From Pseudomonadota bacterium (GTDB lineage: Bacteria; Pseudomonadota; Gammaproteobacteria; Steroidobacterales; Steroidobacteraceae): a stretch of DNA of 41,871 nucleotides. The DNA lies in NCBI GenBank assembly GCA_021820785.1, contig JAKADE010000001.1, positions 1 through 41,871 of the forward strand. Direction: 5' to 3'. The position numbers were made by a program, and so were the translations under genes. The first letter of the stretch is position 1. The number at the start of each line of letters is the position of its first letter. Below the pieces are notes generated by a model. The model did no database searches. It had not been told where the DNA came from and saw only the letters and a program-made list of their open reading frames with translations. This document shows positions 25,314-33,619 of the stretch, piece after piece.

Positions 25314-26689
25314 TGGCCGGCATCGGCTTCGAGCTGCGCCGCCTGAGCCGCAGCGAGACCTACCTGGGGCTGCTGCGCGCGTACCTCTACGCAGGCGTCA
25401 TCGGCTCCGGCCCCTGGGTGCTGTCGATCCTGGCGATTCTCATCCTCGGCGTCATGAGCCTCGGGGTGGTCCTGCCGGCCAGCAAGATCACCGACTTCCA
25501 GACCAGCGTGACCTGGCTGATCGCCCTCAGTCTCATGTACTCCGGCGGGACGCAGCTGCTCTACACGCGCTACGTCGCCGACCGGCTGTTCGAGCGCCAG
25601 ACGGAACGGGTCCTGCCGAATCTGCTCGGCATCCTGCTCGCGACGGGACTGCCGCTGCTGCTCGCCTCCGTGCCGCTCGCACTGTGGCTGCTGCCCGGGA
25701 CGAGCCCGGCCTACCGGGCGCTGATGATCGTGAGCCTGAACCTGCTCAACACGGTCTGGGTCCTCACCGTCCTGCTCTCGGGGCTGAAACAGTACCGGTC
25801 GTTGCTGGTGCTGTACCTGCTCGGCTACGGCGGTTCGGTGGCGCTCGGGTTCGCACTGGCCAAAGCGGGTCTGGGCATGGAGGGTCTGCTGGTCGGCTTC
25901 GCCGCCGGCCAGGCGGTCATCATCCTCGGCTCGCTGGCGCTGGTCTGGCGGGAATATCCGCCGGGCCGCCTGGTCGAATTCGACTTCCTGCGCCCGGGGC
26001 GCGTGCACCTGTGGCTGCTGCCGGTCGGTCTGTTCTTCAATGCCGGGGTCTGGGCCGACAAGTTCCTGTTCTGGCTCGGCGCCGGCACCGGCCAGCGCGT
26101 CATCGGCGACCTGCACGCCTCGACGATCTATGACACGCCGATCTTCCTCGCCTACTTCACGCTGATTCCCGGCATGGCGGTGTTTCTGCTGCGCATGGAG
26201 GTCGACTTCGTGCGCGCGTACGACCGCTACTACCGGGCAGTCCGTGAGGGCGGGGCGCTCACCGCGATCCGCACCTTCCGCGAGCGGATGGTCGTGACCG
26301 CACGTGAAGGCATCTACGACATCATCAAGATCCAGGGCTTCACGTTGCTCGTGCTCATCGCCCTCGGCCCGTCCCTGCTCGCGTTCTTTCGCATCCCGAC
26401 GCTGTATTTCCCGCTGCTGGCGATCGACTCGGTGGGCGTAGGCCTGCAGCTGCTCGTCATGGCCGGCCTGAACATCCTGTTCTATCTCGACCGTCTGCGC
26501 ACTGCGGCGGCGGTCAGCGCCACGATGCTGGCGTCGAATCTGGTCTTCACCGAGCTCAGCCTGAAGCTCGGCCCATTCTTCTACGGATACGGCTTCGTTC
26601 TCGCCATGCTGGTGAGCACCGTGCTCGTGCTGACCGTCACCGACCGCGCGCTCGACCGGTTGAACTATACGACCTTCATGCTCAGCTGA
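25313..26689 (+). CDS. pelG: PelG, polytopic membrane protein of the Pel synthase
   Basis: PelG belongs to the MOP flippase superfamily and probably forms the inner-membrane channel for Pel. The true start is the ATG at 25313, sharing its A with the pelF stop and preceded by GGGGAGG. The 458-residue product begins MAGIGFELRRLSRSETYLGL, the conserved PelG opening. About 12 hydrophobic segments follow. Conserved loops include SLMYSGGTQLLYTRYVADRLF (quoted in part: SGGTQLLYTRYVADRLF) and the central NAGVWADKFLFW. It is the last gene of the operon and is followed at once by a hairpin. Confidence 0.95.
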   Translation: MAGIGFELRRLSRSETYLGLLRAYLYAGVIGSGPWVLSILAILILGVMSLGVVLPASKITDFQTSVTWLIALSLMYSGGTQLLYTRYVADRLFERQTERVLPNLLGILLATGLPLLLASVPLALWLLPGTSPAYRALMIVSLNLLNTVWVLTVLLSGLKQYRSLLVLYLLGYGGSVALGFALAKAGLGMEGLLVGFAAGQAVIILGSLALVWREYPPGRLVEFDFLRPGRVHLWLLPVGLFFNAGVWADKFLFWLGAGTGQRVIGDLHASTIYDTPIFLAYFTLIPGMAVFLLRMEVDFVRAYDRYYRAVREGGALTAIRTFRERMVVTAREGIYDIIKIQGFTLLVLIALGPSLLAFFRIPTLYFPLLAIDSVGVGLQLLVMAGLNILFYLDRLRTAAAVSATMLASNLVFTELSLKLGPFFYGYGFVLAMLVSTVLVLTVTDRALDRLNYTTFMLS

Positions 26690-26706
26690 GCGCCCGGCAC
26701 GGGCGC
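26690..26706 (+). terminator. Hairpin directly after pelG
   Basis: GCGCCCG (26690-26696) and CGGGCGC (26700-26706) form a perfect 7-bp stem with loop GCA, starting on the base after the pelG stop. No T-run follows. It is the likely end of the pel transcript. Confidence 0.55.
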
Positions 26707-26854
26707 AGGCCGCCCCGGGAACCCGGCCGGAGGTCTGCGCGAAGCCGTGCGGAGCGGGCACAGCCAGCCCCGTCGGACACCCGGTCGAGTGCACACCCAC
26801 GCGCCGGACCGGGGCCACCAGGCAGCGCTCAACACAGCAACGGCCGGCGCACCG

Positions 26855-26863
26855 TGCTACACT
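26855..26863 (+). promoter_or_regulatory. Extended -10 promoter of the RIO kinase-helicase pair
   Basis: TGC-TACACT (26855-26863) is an extended -10 with the same TACACT hexamer as the tRNA-Pro promoter. The -35 position is poor, as is common for extended -10 promoters. It would give an 80-base leader to the ATG at 26950. Confidence 0.5.
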
Positions 26864-26949
26864 GCGCCGTCAGAGTTCTCGACGCGCTTTCGCGCACCCC
26901 CCCTTTTCATACGAACTTCGCGGGCCGAACCACCGCGCCCACGGAGACC

Positions 26950-27801
26950 ATGAGAGTTCCCAAAGACTTGCAGCCCTTGATCGATGACGGCGTCATCGAT
27001 GAAGTGGTCCGCTCCCTGAAAAGCGGCAAGGAAGCTACGGTGTACATCGTGCGCTGCGGGACGCACCTTCGCTGCGCGAAAGTCTATCGGGACATGGCGC
27101 AGCGCAGCTTCCAGCGGCGCGCGCAGTACCAGGAGGGCCGCAAGGTCCGCGGCAGCCGCGAGACCCGGGCGATGAACCGCAGCACCCGCTTCGGCCGTCG
27201 GGAGCAGGAGCAGGAGTGGAAGAACGCCGAAGTCGACGCGCTCTACCGGCTCGTGGCCGCGGACGTGCGCGTCCCGCGGCCGGTCGGTTACTTCAACGAC
27301 GTGCTGCTGATGGAACTGGTCACCGACGCCTCGGGCGATCCGGCACCGCGGCTCGGCGAAGTGGAGCTCACGGCCGAGCTCGCGCGCGACTATCACGAGT
27401 TTCTCATGCGGCAGATTGCACGCATGCTGAGCATCGGACTGATCCATGGGGATCTTTCGGAGTTCAACGTATTGCTCGGGCCGGACGGTCCCGTGATCAT
27501 CGACCTGCCGCAGGTGGTGAACGCCGCGGGCAACAATGCCGCCTTCGCGATGCTCGAGCGGGACGTCAACAACCTCAGAGCCACGCTCGGACGCTTTGCA
27601 CCGGAGCTGCTTGAGACCGAGTTTGCCCGGGAGATCTGGGCGCTGTACGAAACGGGCGAGCTGCATCCCGACAGCCGCCTCACAGGAATCGTCGTCCGAG
27701 ACGAGGCGCCGGCCGACACCGGCGGCGTCATCCAGGTGATCGAGGACGCCCGGGAAGAAGCGATACGCCGGCGCCTCGGCCGGGAAGAACGAGTTGAGTG
27801 A
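26950..27801 (+). CDS. RIO1-family atypical serine/threonine kinase
   Basis: RIO proteins are kinase/ATPase enzymes that in archaea and eukaryotes act in maturation of the small ribosomal subunit; bacterial roles are poorly known. From the ATG at 26950 (GGAG just upstream) the product has 283 residues. The ATP loop is SGKEATVYIV (residues 25-34), the catalytic lysine is Lys44 in CAKVY, and MELV is the hinge. The catalytic loop is HGDLSEFN (166-173, Asp168 and Asn173), and the metal-binding Asp185 is in IIDLPQ, all intact. The flexible-loop region (QRRAQYQEGRKVRGS) is typical of RIO1. It is followed after five bases by a DeaD-type helicase gene, suggesting a joint role in RNA or ribosome maturation. 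Confidence 0.93.
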   Translation: MRVPKDLQPLIDDGVIDEVVRSLKSGKEATVYIVRCGTHLRCAKVYRDMAQRSFQRRAQYQEGRKVRGSRETRAMNRSTRFGRREQEQEWKNAEVDALYRLVAADVRVPRPVGYFNDVLLMELVTDASGDPAPRLGEVELTAELARDYHEFLMRQIARMLSIGLIHGDLSEFNVLLGPDGPVIIDLPQVVNAAGNNAAFAMLERDVNNLRATLGRFAPELLETEFAREIWALYETGELHPDSRLTGIVVRDEAPADTGGVIQVIEDAREEAIRRRLGREERVE

Positions 27802-27806
27802 CCGAT

Positions 27807-29630
27807 ATGAGCGATGAACACACCACTGCCGGCTTTCGCGAGCTCGGCCTGCCCGAACCGGTGCTCGAAGCACTGACGGCCGTCGGCTATGAGACGCCCT
27901 CGCCCATCCAGGCGCAGACCATCCCACTGCTGCTGTCCGGCGCGGATCTCCTGGGACAGGCCCAGACGGGCACCGGCAAGACCGCGGCCTTCGCCCTGCC
28001 GATTCTGGCGCAGCTCGATCTGGCGCAGACCCGCCCGCAGGCGCTGGTGCTGGTGCCGACGCGCGAGCTGGCCATCCAGGTCGCAGAGGCCTTCCAGCGG
28101 TATGCAGCGCATCTGAAGGGCTTTCACGTCCTGCCGCTCTATGGCGGCCAGAGCTACGTCCCGCAGCTCAAGGGCTTGAAGCGCGGTGCACACGTGATCG
28201 TGGGCACGCCCGGTCGCATCATGGACCACATGGCGCGCGGCACGTTCGCGCTCGACACGCTGCGCTTCATCGTGCTCGACGAAGGCGACGAGATGCTGCA
28301 GATGGGCTTCGTCGACGCGATCGAGCAGATCCTGCAGCAGGCTCCCCCGCAGCGCCAGACCGCGTTGTTCTCCGCGACGCTGCCGCCGGCGATCCGGCGC
28401 ATCGCGCACACGCACATGCGCGAACCGGCCCAGATCACCATCCAGAACCGCGCCAGCACGACGCCGAAGATTCGCCAGCGCTACTGGCTGGTGAGCGGCC
28501 TGCACAAGCTCGATGCGCTGACGCGCATGCTGGAAGTGGAGCGCTTCGAGGCCATGATCGTGTTCGTGCGCACGAAGCTCGAAACGGCGGAACTCGCCGA
28601 GCGCCTCGAGGCACGCGGATTCAACGTCGCCGCCTTGCACGGCGATGTCCCCCAGCAGCAGCGCGAGCGCACCATCGCCCGTCTGAAGGCCGGCCAGGTC
28701 GACATCGTCGTGGCCACCGACGTCGCCGCGCGCGGCCTTGACGTCGAGCGGATCTCGCACGTCGTCAACTACGACATTCCCTATGACTCGCAGACCTACG
28801 TGCACCGGATCGGGCGCACCGGACGCGCCGGCCGCAACGGGGAAGCGATCCTGTTCGTCGCGCCGCGCGAACGCAACATGCTGCGCATCATCGAGCGGGC
28901 GACCAAGCAACCGATCGAGCAGATGCGGCTGCCGAGCATCGAGGACGTCAACGAGCAGCGCATCGCGAAGTTCAAGGAGACCGTCGCGAACGCGGTGCGC
29001 AGCGCCGAGGGGAAGGTCTTCCAGCCGCTCATCGAACAGATCGAGCGCGAGCAGAATCTGCCGGCGGCGGAGATCGCCGCGGCGCTGGCCAGCCTCCTGC
29101 AGGGTTCGACTCCGCTGCTGATGACGCCCAAGGCCGAGGAGCCGCAGGACGTGACGCCCGTCGAGCCCCGCCGCGGCGAGGCAGGGGGCCGGAAAGGCCG
29201 TCCGCCTGCGGATCGCGAGCCGGCCGGGGAGCGCCGTGCGCGCCCCGCATCGTCCAGGGGCCCGCGGCTCGAGACGTTCCGGATCGAAGTCGGACACGCC
29301 CATGGCGTACAGCCGGGGAATATCGTCGGCGCGCTCGCCAACGAGGCGGGCCTCGACGGCCGCGATATCGGACATATCGACATCCGCGAAGACCACAGCT
29401 TCGTCGATCTTCCGCCCGGCATGCCGGAGGAGATCTTCGAGAACCTCCAGGCCGTGCGGGTGCGCGGAGCGGAGCTGCGCATCAGCCGCGTCGATTCGAA
29501 GCCGGAGCGCGCAGAGCGCACCGAGCGCCGTCCTCGCGCCCACAAGGGCCCACCCGGTCCGAGGGGCAAAGGCGCTGCGCCGCGACACGGCCACGCGCCC
29601 AAGCATCGCGGCAAGAACGCGCGCCGCTGA
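27807..29630 (+). CDS. deaD: DEAD-box ATP-dependent RNA helicase, DeaD/CsdA type, with DbpA RNA-binding domain
   Basis: The enzyme unwinds RNA with ATP and usually serves ribosome assembly and mRNA handling, often in the cold. The ATG at 27807 gives 607 residues; a GTG at 27798 would overlap the kinase stop and add three. Motifs in order are the Q motif (GYETPSPIQ), Walker A AQTGTGKT (52-59), PTRELAIQ, TPGRI, motif II VLDEGDEM (158-161), SAT, then ATDVAARGLDV and HRIGRTGRAGR. Motif II reads DEGD rather than DEAD. The C-terminal half holds a DbpA-type RNA-binding domain (about 488-560: FRIEVGHAHGVQPGNIVGAL, IDIREDHSFVDLP), then an Arg/Lys/Gly-rich basic tail. It shares a transcript with the RIO kinase. 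A 14-bp hairpin follows the stop. Confidence 0.94.
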   Translation: MSDEHTTAGFRELGLPEPVLEALTAVGYETPSPIQAQTIPLLLSGADLLGQAQTGTGKTAAFALPILAQLDLAQTRPQALVLVPTRELAIQVAEAFQRYAAHLKGFHVLPLYGGQSYVPQLKGLKRGAHVIVGTPGRIMDHMARGTFALDTLRFIVLDEGDEMLQMGFVDAIEQILQQAPPQRQTALFSATLPPAIRRIAHTHMREPAQITIQNRASTTPKIRQRYWLVSGLHKLDALTRMLEVERFEAMIVFVRTKLETAELAERLEARGFNVAALHGDVPQQQRERTIARLKAGQVDIVVATDVAARGLDVERISHVVNYDIPYDSQTYVHRIGRTGRAGRNGEAILFVAPRERNMLRIIERATKQPIEQMRLPSIEDVNEQRIAKFKETVANAVRSAEGKVFQPLIEQIEREQNLPAAEIAAALASLLQGSTPLLMTPKAEEPQDVTPVEPRRGEAGGRKGRPPADREPAGERRARPASSRGPRLETFRIEVGHAHGVQPGNIVGALANEAGLDGRDIGHIDIREDHSFVDLPPGMPEEIFENLQAVRVRGAELRISRVDSKPERAERTERRPRAHKGPPGPRGKGAAPRHGHAPKHRGKNARR

Positions 29631-29635
29631 GACCG

Positions 29636-29667
29636 GCTGTTCCCGCGCGATGGCGCGCGGGAACAGC
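29636..29667 (+). terminator. Strong hairpin terminator after the helicase gene
   Basis: A perfect 14-bp stem, with arms 29636-29649 and 29654-29667, surrounds an ATGG loop. It begins 6 bases after the helicase stop. There is no T-run, but the stem is the strongest structure in this part of the window. Confidence 0.7.
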
Positions 29668-29688
29668 GGTTGCGGCACGGGCCTACGG

Positions 29689-30093
29689 CATTACGGTGGT
29701 CACACCCTCGGCCCGGCTCGCGCAGAACATCCCGCCCGTTACGGCGGCGCCGCCATCGAAGCGCAGGAGGCGGTGCGTGCGGCGCATCAGGCGGCCAGAA
29801 GCGCCGCGCTGCGCGCCGAGCTCGTCACCGGCAGGACGCTGCGCATGCCACTGCAGCGGTTCAAGATCAGCTTCAACCCCAGCACCTTGACGCATCTGGG
29901 CCGCTACGGCTCGGTCTATCACCGCGTCATGCTGAGCGCGCCCTGGGGGCGGATCACCGGCTCCCACGGCGATGCGCTCATCGATGCGAAATTCACTGCG
30001 CTCACGGTTGCAGCACCGGCCTCAGTGGCCGGCCGGACCCTTCAGGGGCGCGGCTGGGTGCTGAAGTTGGCACCCGGCGAGCGTGCGCCCTGA
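29689..30093 (+). pseudogene. Truncated hypothetical protein, C-terminal part only
   Basis: The frame ending in TGA at 30091-30093 reads like genuine protein from about 29755 on: a helical EAVRAAHQAARSAALRAEL, then RFKISFNPSTLTHLGRYGSV, then APWGRITGSHGDALIDA and a final GWVLKLAPGE. It has no acceptable start: the frame enters through the hairpin after the helicase gene, and no ATG with a ribosome site precedes the protein-like part. A GTG at 29773 has an AGGAGG only two bases before it. I read it as the surviving C-terminus of a periplasmic or cell-envelope protein that lost its N-terminus. I do not recognise the family with confidence. A frame on the opposite strand (29683-29967) is less protein-like. 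Confidence 0.4.
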
Positions 30094-30213
30094 TCCGGGC
30101 CAGCCGGGCGCCTACACGGTCGCGTGGCACGGCGGGGCCAGACCCTGACCCGCCGCACCGCTGCGGCAGGATCTGCCGCAGCAGCTCATGACCCTCGGCT
30201 GGAGTCACCCTGC

Positions 30214-30219
30214 TAAGCT
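30214..30219 (+). promoter_or_regulatory. -10 element of the glycosyltransferase gene, likely leaderless
   Basis: TGC-TAAGCT is an extended -10 with its hexamer at 30214-30219. The ATG follows six bases after it, so transcription would begin at or next to the start codon. No ribosome site is seen, which agrees with a leaderless message. Confidence 0.4.
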
Positions 30220-30225
30220 GCCGAC

Positions 30226-31509
30226 ATGAGCCGCATCCTGCTCGCGACGCTCGGTTCGCTCGGCGATCTGCACCCTTACATCGCCGTGGGCAAAGCGCTG
30301 GTCGCGCGCGGACAACAGGTCCGCCTGGCGACCTCGATCGAGTATCGTGCGCGCGTCGAGGTCGCCGGCCTGGAGTTTGCTCCCCTGCCACCCTCGCTCG
30401 CCGAACTCGGCGAGCCGCGGCAGATCGCCCCCTATTTCTTCGATCGCTGGCGGGGGCCGCGGCGCCTGTTCGATGCCATGGTCAACGCCCCGCTGCACCG
30501 CGCCTGTACGGCCCTGCACTCGGCCACCCAGGGCGTATCGATCGCGGTGTCGCATCCGTTGACGCCGGCGCTGGCACTGATGGCCGAGGCGCGCGGACTG
30601 CCCTGGCTGTCGAGCGTGCTCGCCCCGTCGGGTCTGTTCTCGGCATGCGACCCGCCCGTGATTCCGAACGCTCCGTGGCTGCAGCATCTGCCCCGCTTCG
30701 GTCGCTGGCCGCACAGCGCCGTGCACCGTCTCGTGCGTGCCACGGTGCGCCGCTGGGAGCAACCGCTGCACGCGCTACGCGCCGAACTCGGACTCGCTCC
30801 GATTGCCGGCGCCCAATTGATCGACGGGCAGTTCTCCCCGTTCGGCACGCTGGCTCTGTTCGATCCGCAGCTGGCGGCGCCGCAGCCTGATTGGCCCACG
30901 CGGACAGTCCGCTGCGGGGCGGCGCTGCACGATGCAGCCGATCCTGGGGATCCCGCGACGCCCGCCCTCGAGCGGCTCGAGCGGTTCCTCGCCGCAGGCA
31001 CACCGCCGGTGGTGTTTGCACTGGGCTCCTCGGCCGTCTGGCTCGCTCGCGATTACTGGCAGCATGCGGTTGCCGCCTGTTTGCGCCTGGGCGTGCGCGG
31101 GGTGCTCCTCACCGGCGAGCCGCTGCGCCAGTCGCTGCCGACCTCTGTCGCTGCATTCGACTACCTGCCGTATTCGCAACTGTTTCCACGCGCGGCGGCG
31201 ATCGTCCATCAGTCCGGCATCGGTACGCTCGCCCAGGCCCTTCGCTCCGGCCGGCCGCAGCTGCTGACCCCAGCCGGGTTCGACCAGTTCGACAACGCCG
31301 CGCGAGCCGCACGGCTGGGGGTCGGGCGGGTGTTGCCGCTGCACCGTGCGCACCATTCTGCTCGCCTGGCGCGCGAATTGCGGCCACTGCTGAATGTGCC
31401 CACGTACGCGCGGGCCGCGGCGGACATCGCCGGCGCGACGCGTTCACTCGACGGCGCGGCCGCTGCAGCCGACCACCTCATCGGGTGCCTGCGCACGCTT
31501 CCGGCCTGA
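30226..31509 (+). CDS. GT1-type glycosyltransferase (UDP-glycosyltransferase/RhlB-like)
   Basis: A 427-residue cytoplasmic GT-B enzyme that transfers a sugar from a nucleotide donor, probably to a lipid or small molecule. The N-terminal half opens with RILLATLGSLGDLHPYIAVG, the acceptor-side motif of this group. The C-terminal half has VVFALGSSAVW and the donor-site segment AAAIVHQSGIGTLAQALRSG, followed by RPQLLTPAGFDQFDNAARA. This is the PSPG-like element with His, Gly and the Asp/Gln pair. It has no signal peptide or membrane segment. It stands alone, downstream of a truncated ORF and convergent with a DUF3471-like gene, so its substrate cannot be inferred; there is no link to the pel operon beyond distance. 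Confidence 0.88.
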   Translation: MSRILLATLGSLGDLHPYIAVGKALVARGQQVRLATSIEYRARVEVAGLEFAPLPPSLAELGEPRQIAPYFFDRWRGPRRLFDAMVNAPLHRACTALHSATQGVSIAVSHPLTPALALMAEARGLPWLSSVLAPSGLFSACDPPVIPNAPWLQHLPRFGRWPHSAVHRLVRATVRRWEQPLHALRAELGLAPIAGAQLIDGQFSPFGTLALFDPQLAAPQPDWPTRTVRCGAALHDAADPGDPATPALERLERFLAAGTPPVVFALGSSAVWLARDYWQHAVAACLRLGVRGVLLTGEPLRQSLPTSVAAFDYLPYSQLFPRAAAIVHQSGIGTLAQALRSGRPQLLTPAGFDQFDNAARAARLGVGRVLPLHRAHHSARLARELRPLLNVPTYARAAADIAGATRSLDGAAAAADHLIGCLRTLPA

Positions 31510-31516
31510 AGCGGCG

Positions 31517-31544
31517 CGCGGGCATGTGTACACACATGCCCGCG
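31517..31544. terminator. Bidirectional terminator between convergent genes
   Basis: A near-perfect palindrome: arms 31517-31528 and 31533-31544 pair over 12 bp (core GCGGGCATGTG with CACATGCCCGC) around TACA. It lies 8 bases after the glycosyltransferase stop and 16 bases beyond the end of the minus-strand gene, so it can serve both. Confidence 0.65.
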
Positions 31545-31559
31545 GCGGTGCAGAGCGCC

Positions 31560-32384
31560 TCAGGGCACGGGATGGAAGAAGAGCCCCTGCACCTTTCCAC
31601 CCGGTGTCAGCGGCGCGATGATCACCTCGAGGCGCCCGTGCGCAAAAGTCGCGAGGTAATCGTCCGCGCCGTTGCCCAACACCTTGTAGTGGTGCAGCGA
31701 CTGCAGGGCCCCGAGCGAGTGGAACAGCGGTGCGGCCTTGCCGGCCTGTGCGCGTGCAGCGGCTGCCAGACCCGGGGTCATCCGGGCGTACAGCGCGTGG
31801 CCGGTGTGCTCGAACGAGAGGATCTGAGCCCGCACCGCCGCAGCAGTCCCCGGCGCGGGAACGTTGTGCTCGATCCTGCGCTGCAGCTGAGATTCGGCGC
31901 GTGCGGCAGTCTGTCGGGACACCCGGCGCGCAGCCCTCAGGTATCCGTCCTGATGCAACACCAATCCGGTCACCCGACCGCGGGCATCGCTGACGAAGCT
32001 GATCTGCGCCGCCACGACGGTCGCGAAGAATTTGGTCGCACTCTCGGGGTATTCCCGGACCGGCGGTTGTCCGGTGAGCTGCGCGTAGTAGTGGTCTGCG
32101 CGGCGAAAGACGTGAAAGAACACCATCGGCGCCAGTTCGTAGTAGCCGACGAATTTGTCAAAATCGGTCGGATTGAAGGGCACCTCATGCTGCGGCCGAC
32201 TCTGCTCGGCGAGCCGCCGGGCGCGCAGCGCCGCGGCTGAATCTCTAGCCTGCACCGACGCGGTGTCGGCGCGCGCCACGCCCCATGCGCCGAGGATGAC
32301 GGTCAGGCCAACTGCGGCGGCGAGCGCCGCGGCGAGGATTGCCTCCCGGATCAGACTGCCCGGACGACGTCGAGTGTGCTTCAC
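31560..32384 (-). CDS. Membrane-anchored or secreted protein with DUF3471-like domain
   Basis: I place the start at the GTG at 32384 because GGGGAGG lies five bases before it; the longer frame from 32477 has no such site. The 274-residue product begins KHTRRRPGS and then has a hydrophobic helix (AILAAALAAAVGLTVILGAW) that anchors or exports it, ending near ARADT. The next part has DFDKFVGYYELAP and REYPESATKFFATVVAAQIS, then FVSDARGRVTGLVLHQDG, the pattern of the DUF3471 domain often found behind beta-lactamase-like serine hydrolases. The second half is Ala-rich with no known motif. The function is not known. It is transcribed toward the glycosyltransferase gene. Confidence 0.7.
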   Translation of the reverse strand: MKHTRRRPGSLIREAILAAALAAAVGLTVILGAWGVARADTASVQARDSAAALRARRLAEQSRPQHEVPFNPTDFDKFVGYYELAPMVFFHVFRRADHYYAQLTGQPPVREYPESATKFFATVVAAQISFVSDARGRVTGLVLHQDGYLRAARRVSRQTAARAESQLQRRIEHNVPAPGTAAAVRAQILSFEHTGHALYARMTPGLAAAARAQAGKAAPLFHSLGALQSLHHYKVLGNGADDYLATFAHGRLEVIIAPLTPGGKVQGLFFHPVP

Positions 32385-32545
32385 GAGAACCTCCCCGCAC
32401 TGCTGCAACGCGGCCCCCGAATGCACCGGTGACACGGCGACACCGGACCGCACGAAGAACCGATGACGTTCGAGCATACCACCGGCGTCGAGCGCCGCGC
32501 TCCGATCCGCAGCGCCGCAGATTGCCGCCCGGCGCGGATCGCGCT

Positions 32546-32551
32546 TAGGAT
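32546..32551 (+). promoter_or_regulatory. -10 element of xdhC, likely leaderless
   Basis: TAGGAT (32546-32551) lies six bases before the ATG at 32558, the same geometry as upstream of the glycosyltransferase gene. No ribosome site is present. The -35 is unclear. Confidence 0.35.
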
Positions 32552-32557
32552 CGCGCC

Positions 32558-33619
32558 ATGGAATCCACCCTCGGCGCGCTTCTGCCGCTGTTCTTGACCG
32601 AGCGGGCCGCTGGCCGCGCCGTCGCCCTGGGGGTCCTCATCCACACTGCCGGATCGACCTATCAGCGTCCGGGAGCACTCCTGTGCATCGCGGCCGACGG
32701 GCGCTATGCCGGTCTTATTTCCGGCGGCTGCCTGGAGGGCGACCTCGCCGAACACGCGCATGAGGTGATCGCCGGCGCGCCGGCGCGGCGCATCACCTAC
32801 GACCTGCGCAATCCGCACGATCTGCTCTGGGGCCTCGGCGCCGGCTGTGAGGGCGAGATGCACATCCTGCTGGTGCGCGTCGGACCGCAGGAGCGCTGGG
32901 AACCACTGACACTCCTCGCCGAGGCGTACGCGGCGCACCGTCCGACGGCCATCGGATTCGTCAGCGAGACCCGGGACCCGGACATGCCCCTCGGCGCGCT
33001 GGTGCTCCCCGGCGCCGGGCGGCAGCTTCGGCTCCCCGACGAGGCGCGAGCGGCGCTGGAGCGCGCCGCCGGCCTGACCCAACCCGGCACGTTCGATGTG
33101 GCGGGGCGCTATCGGCTATTTCTGCTGCCGCTCGCGCTGCCGCCGCGCCTGCTGCTGCTCGGCGCCGGCCCCGACGCTCTGCCCGTGACACGTCTCGCCG
33201 CCGAGTTGCACTGGAAGGTGACGGTGGCCGATCACCGCAGCGCGCTCGCCTCGACCGCCCGGTTTCCCGAGGCGGAACGTGTCCTGACCTTGCCCGCGGA
33301 ACATCTGCTGAGCGGACTCGATGTCAACGGGTTCCAGGCCGCCGTCGTCATGACCCACCAACTGCAGGCCGACTGCGACTATCTGCGGGCGCTCGCACGC
33401 ACGAGCGTGCCGTACATCGGGCTGCTGGGTCCGGCGGCGCGTGCCGAACGTCTGCTGCAAGATCTCGGCGAAGACGCTCGCACGCTGCGCGCACGGCTTC
33501 GCGCGCCGGTGGGACTCGACCTGGGCGGGCGGTCGCCGCCGGCCATTGCACTGTCGATCGTCGCGCAGATTCTGGCGTTCCTGCAGGGCAAGACTGGCAG
33601 CGGAGCACTACCGCGATGA
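32558..33619 (+). CDS. xdhC: XdhC/CoxI family molybdenum cofactor maturation protein
   Basis: XdhC proteins bind molybdenum cofactor, promote sulfuration of its Mo centre and insert it into enzymes of the xanthine oxidase family. The 353-residue product has both family parts. The N-terminal XdhC_CoxI domain has VLIHTAGSTYQRPGALLCIA, SGGCLEGDLAEHAHEV and the GAGCEGEM motif. A Rossmann-like C-terminal domain follows (LLLLGAGPDALPVTRLAAEL, VVMTHQLQADCDYL and YIGLLGPAAR). Its stop overlaps the next ATG (ATGA), so it is coupled with the cytidylyltransferase. Two genes downstream lies its probable client, the IorAB-type hydroxylase. Confidence 0.92.
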   Translation: MESTLGALLPLFLTERAAGRAVALGVLIHTAGSTYQRPGALLCIAADGRYAGLISGGCLEGDLAEHAHEVIAGAPARRITYDLRNPHDLLWGLGAGCEGEMHILLVRVGPQERWEPLTLLAEAYAAHRPTAIGFVSETRDPDMPLGALVLPGAGRQLRLPDEARAALERAAGLTQPGTFDVAGRYRLFLLPLALPPRLLLLGAGPDALPVTRLAAELHWKVTVADHRSALASTARFPEAERVLTLPAEHLLSGLDVNGFQAAVVMTHQLQADCDYLRALARTSVPYIGLLGPAARAERLLQDLGEDARTLRARLRAPVGLDLGGRSPPAIALSIVAQILAFLQGKTGSGALPR

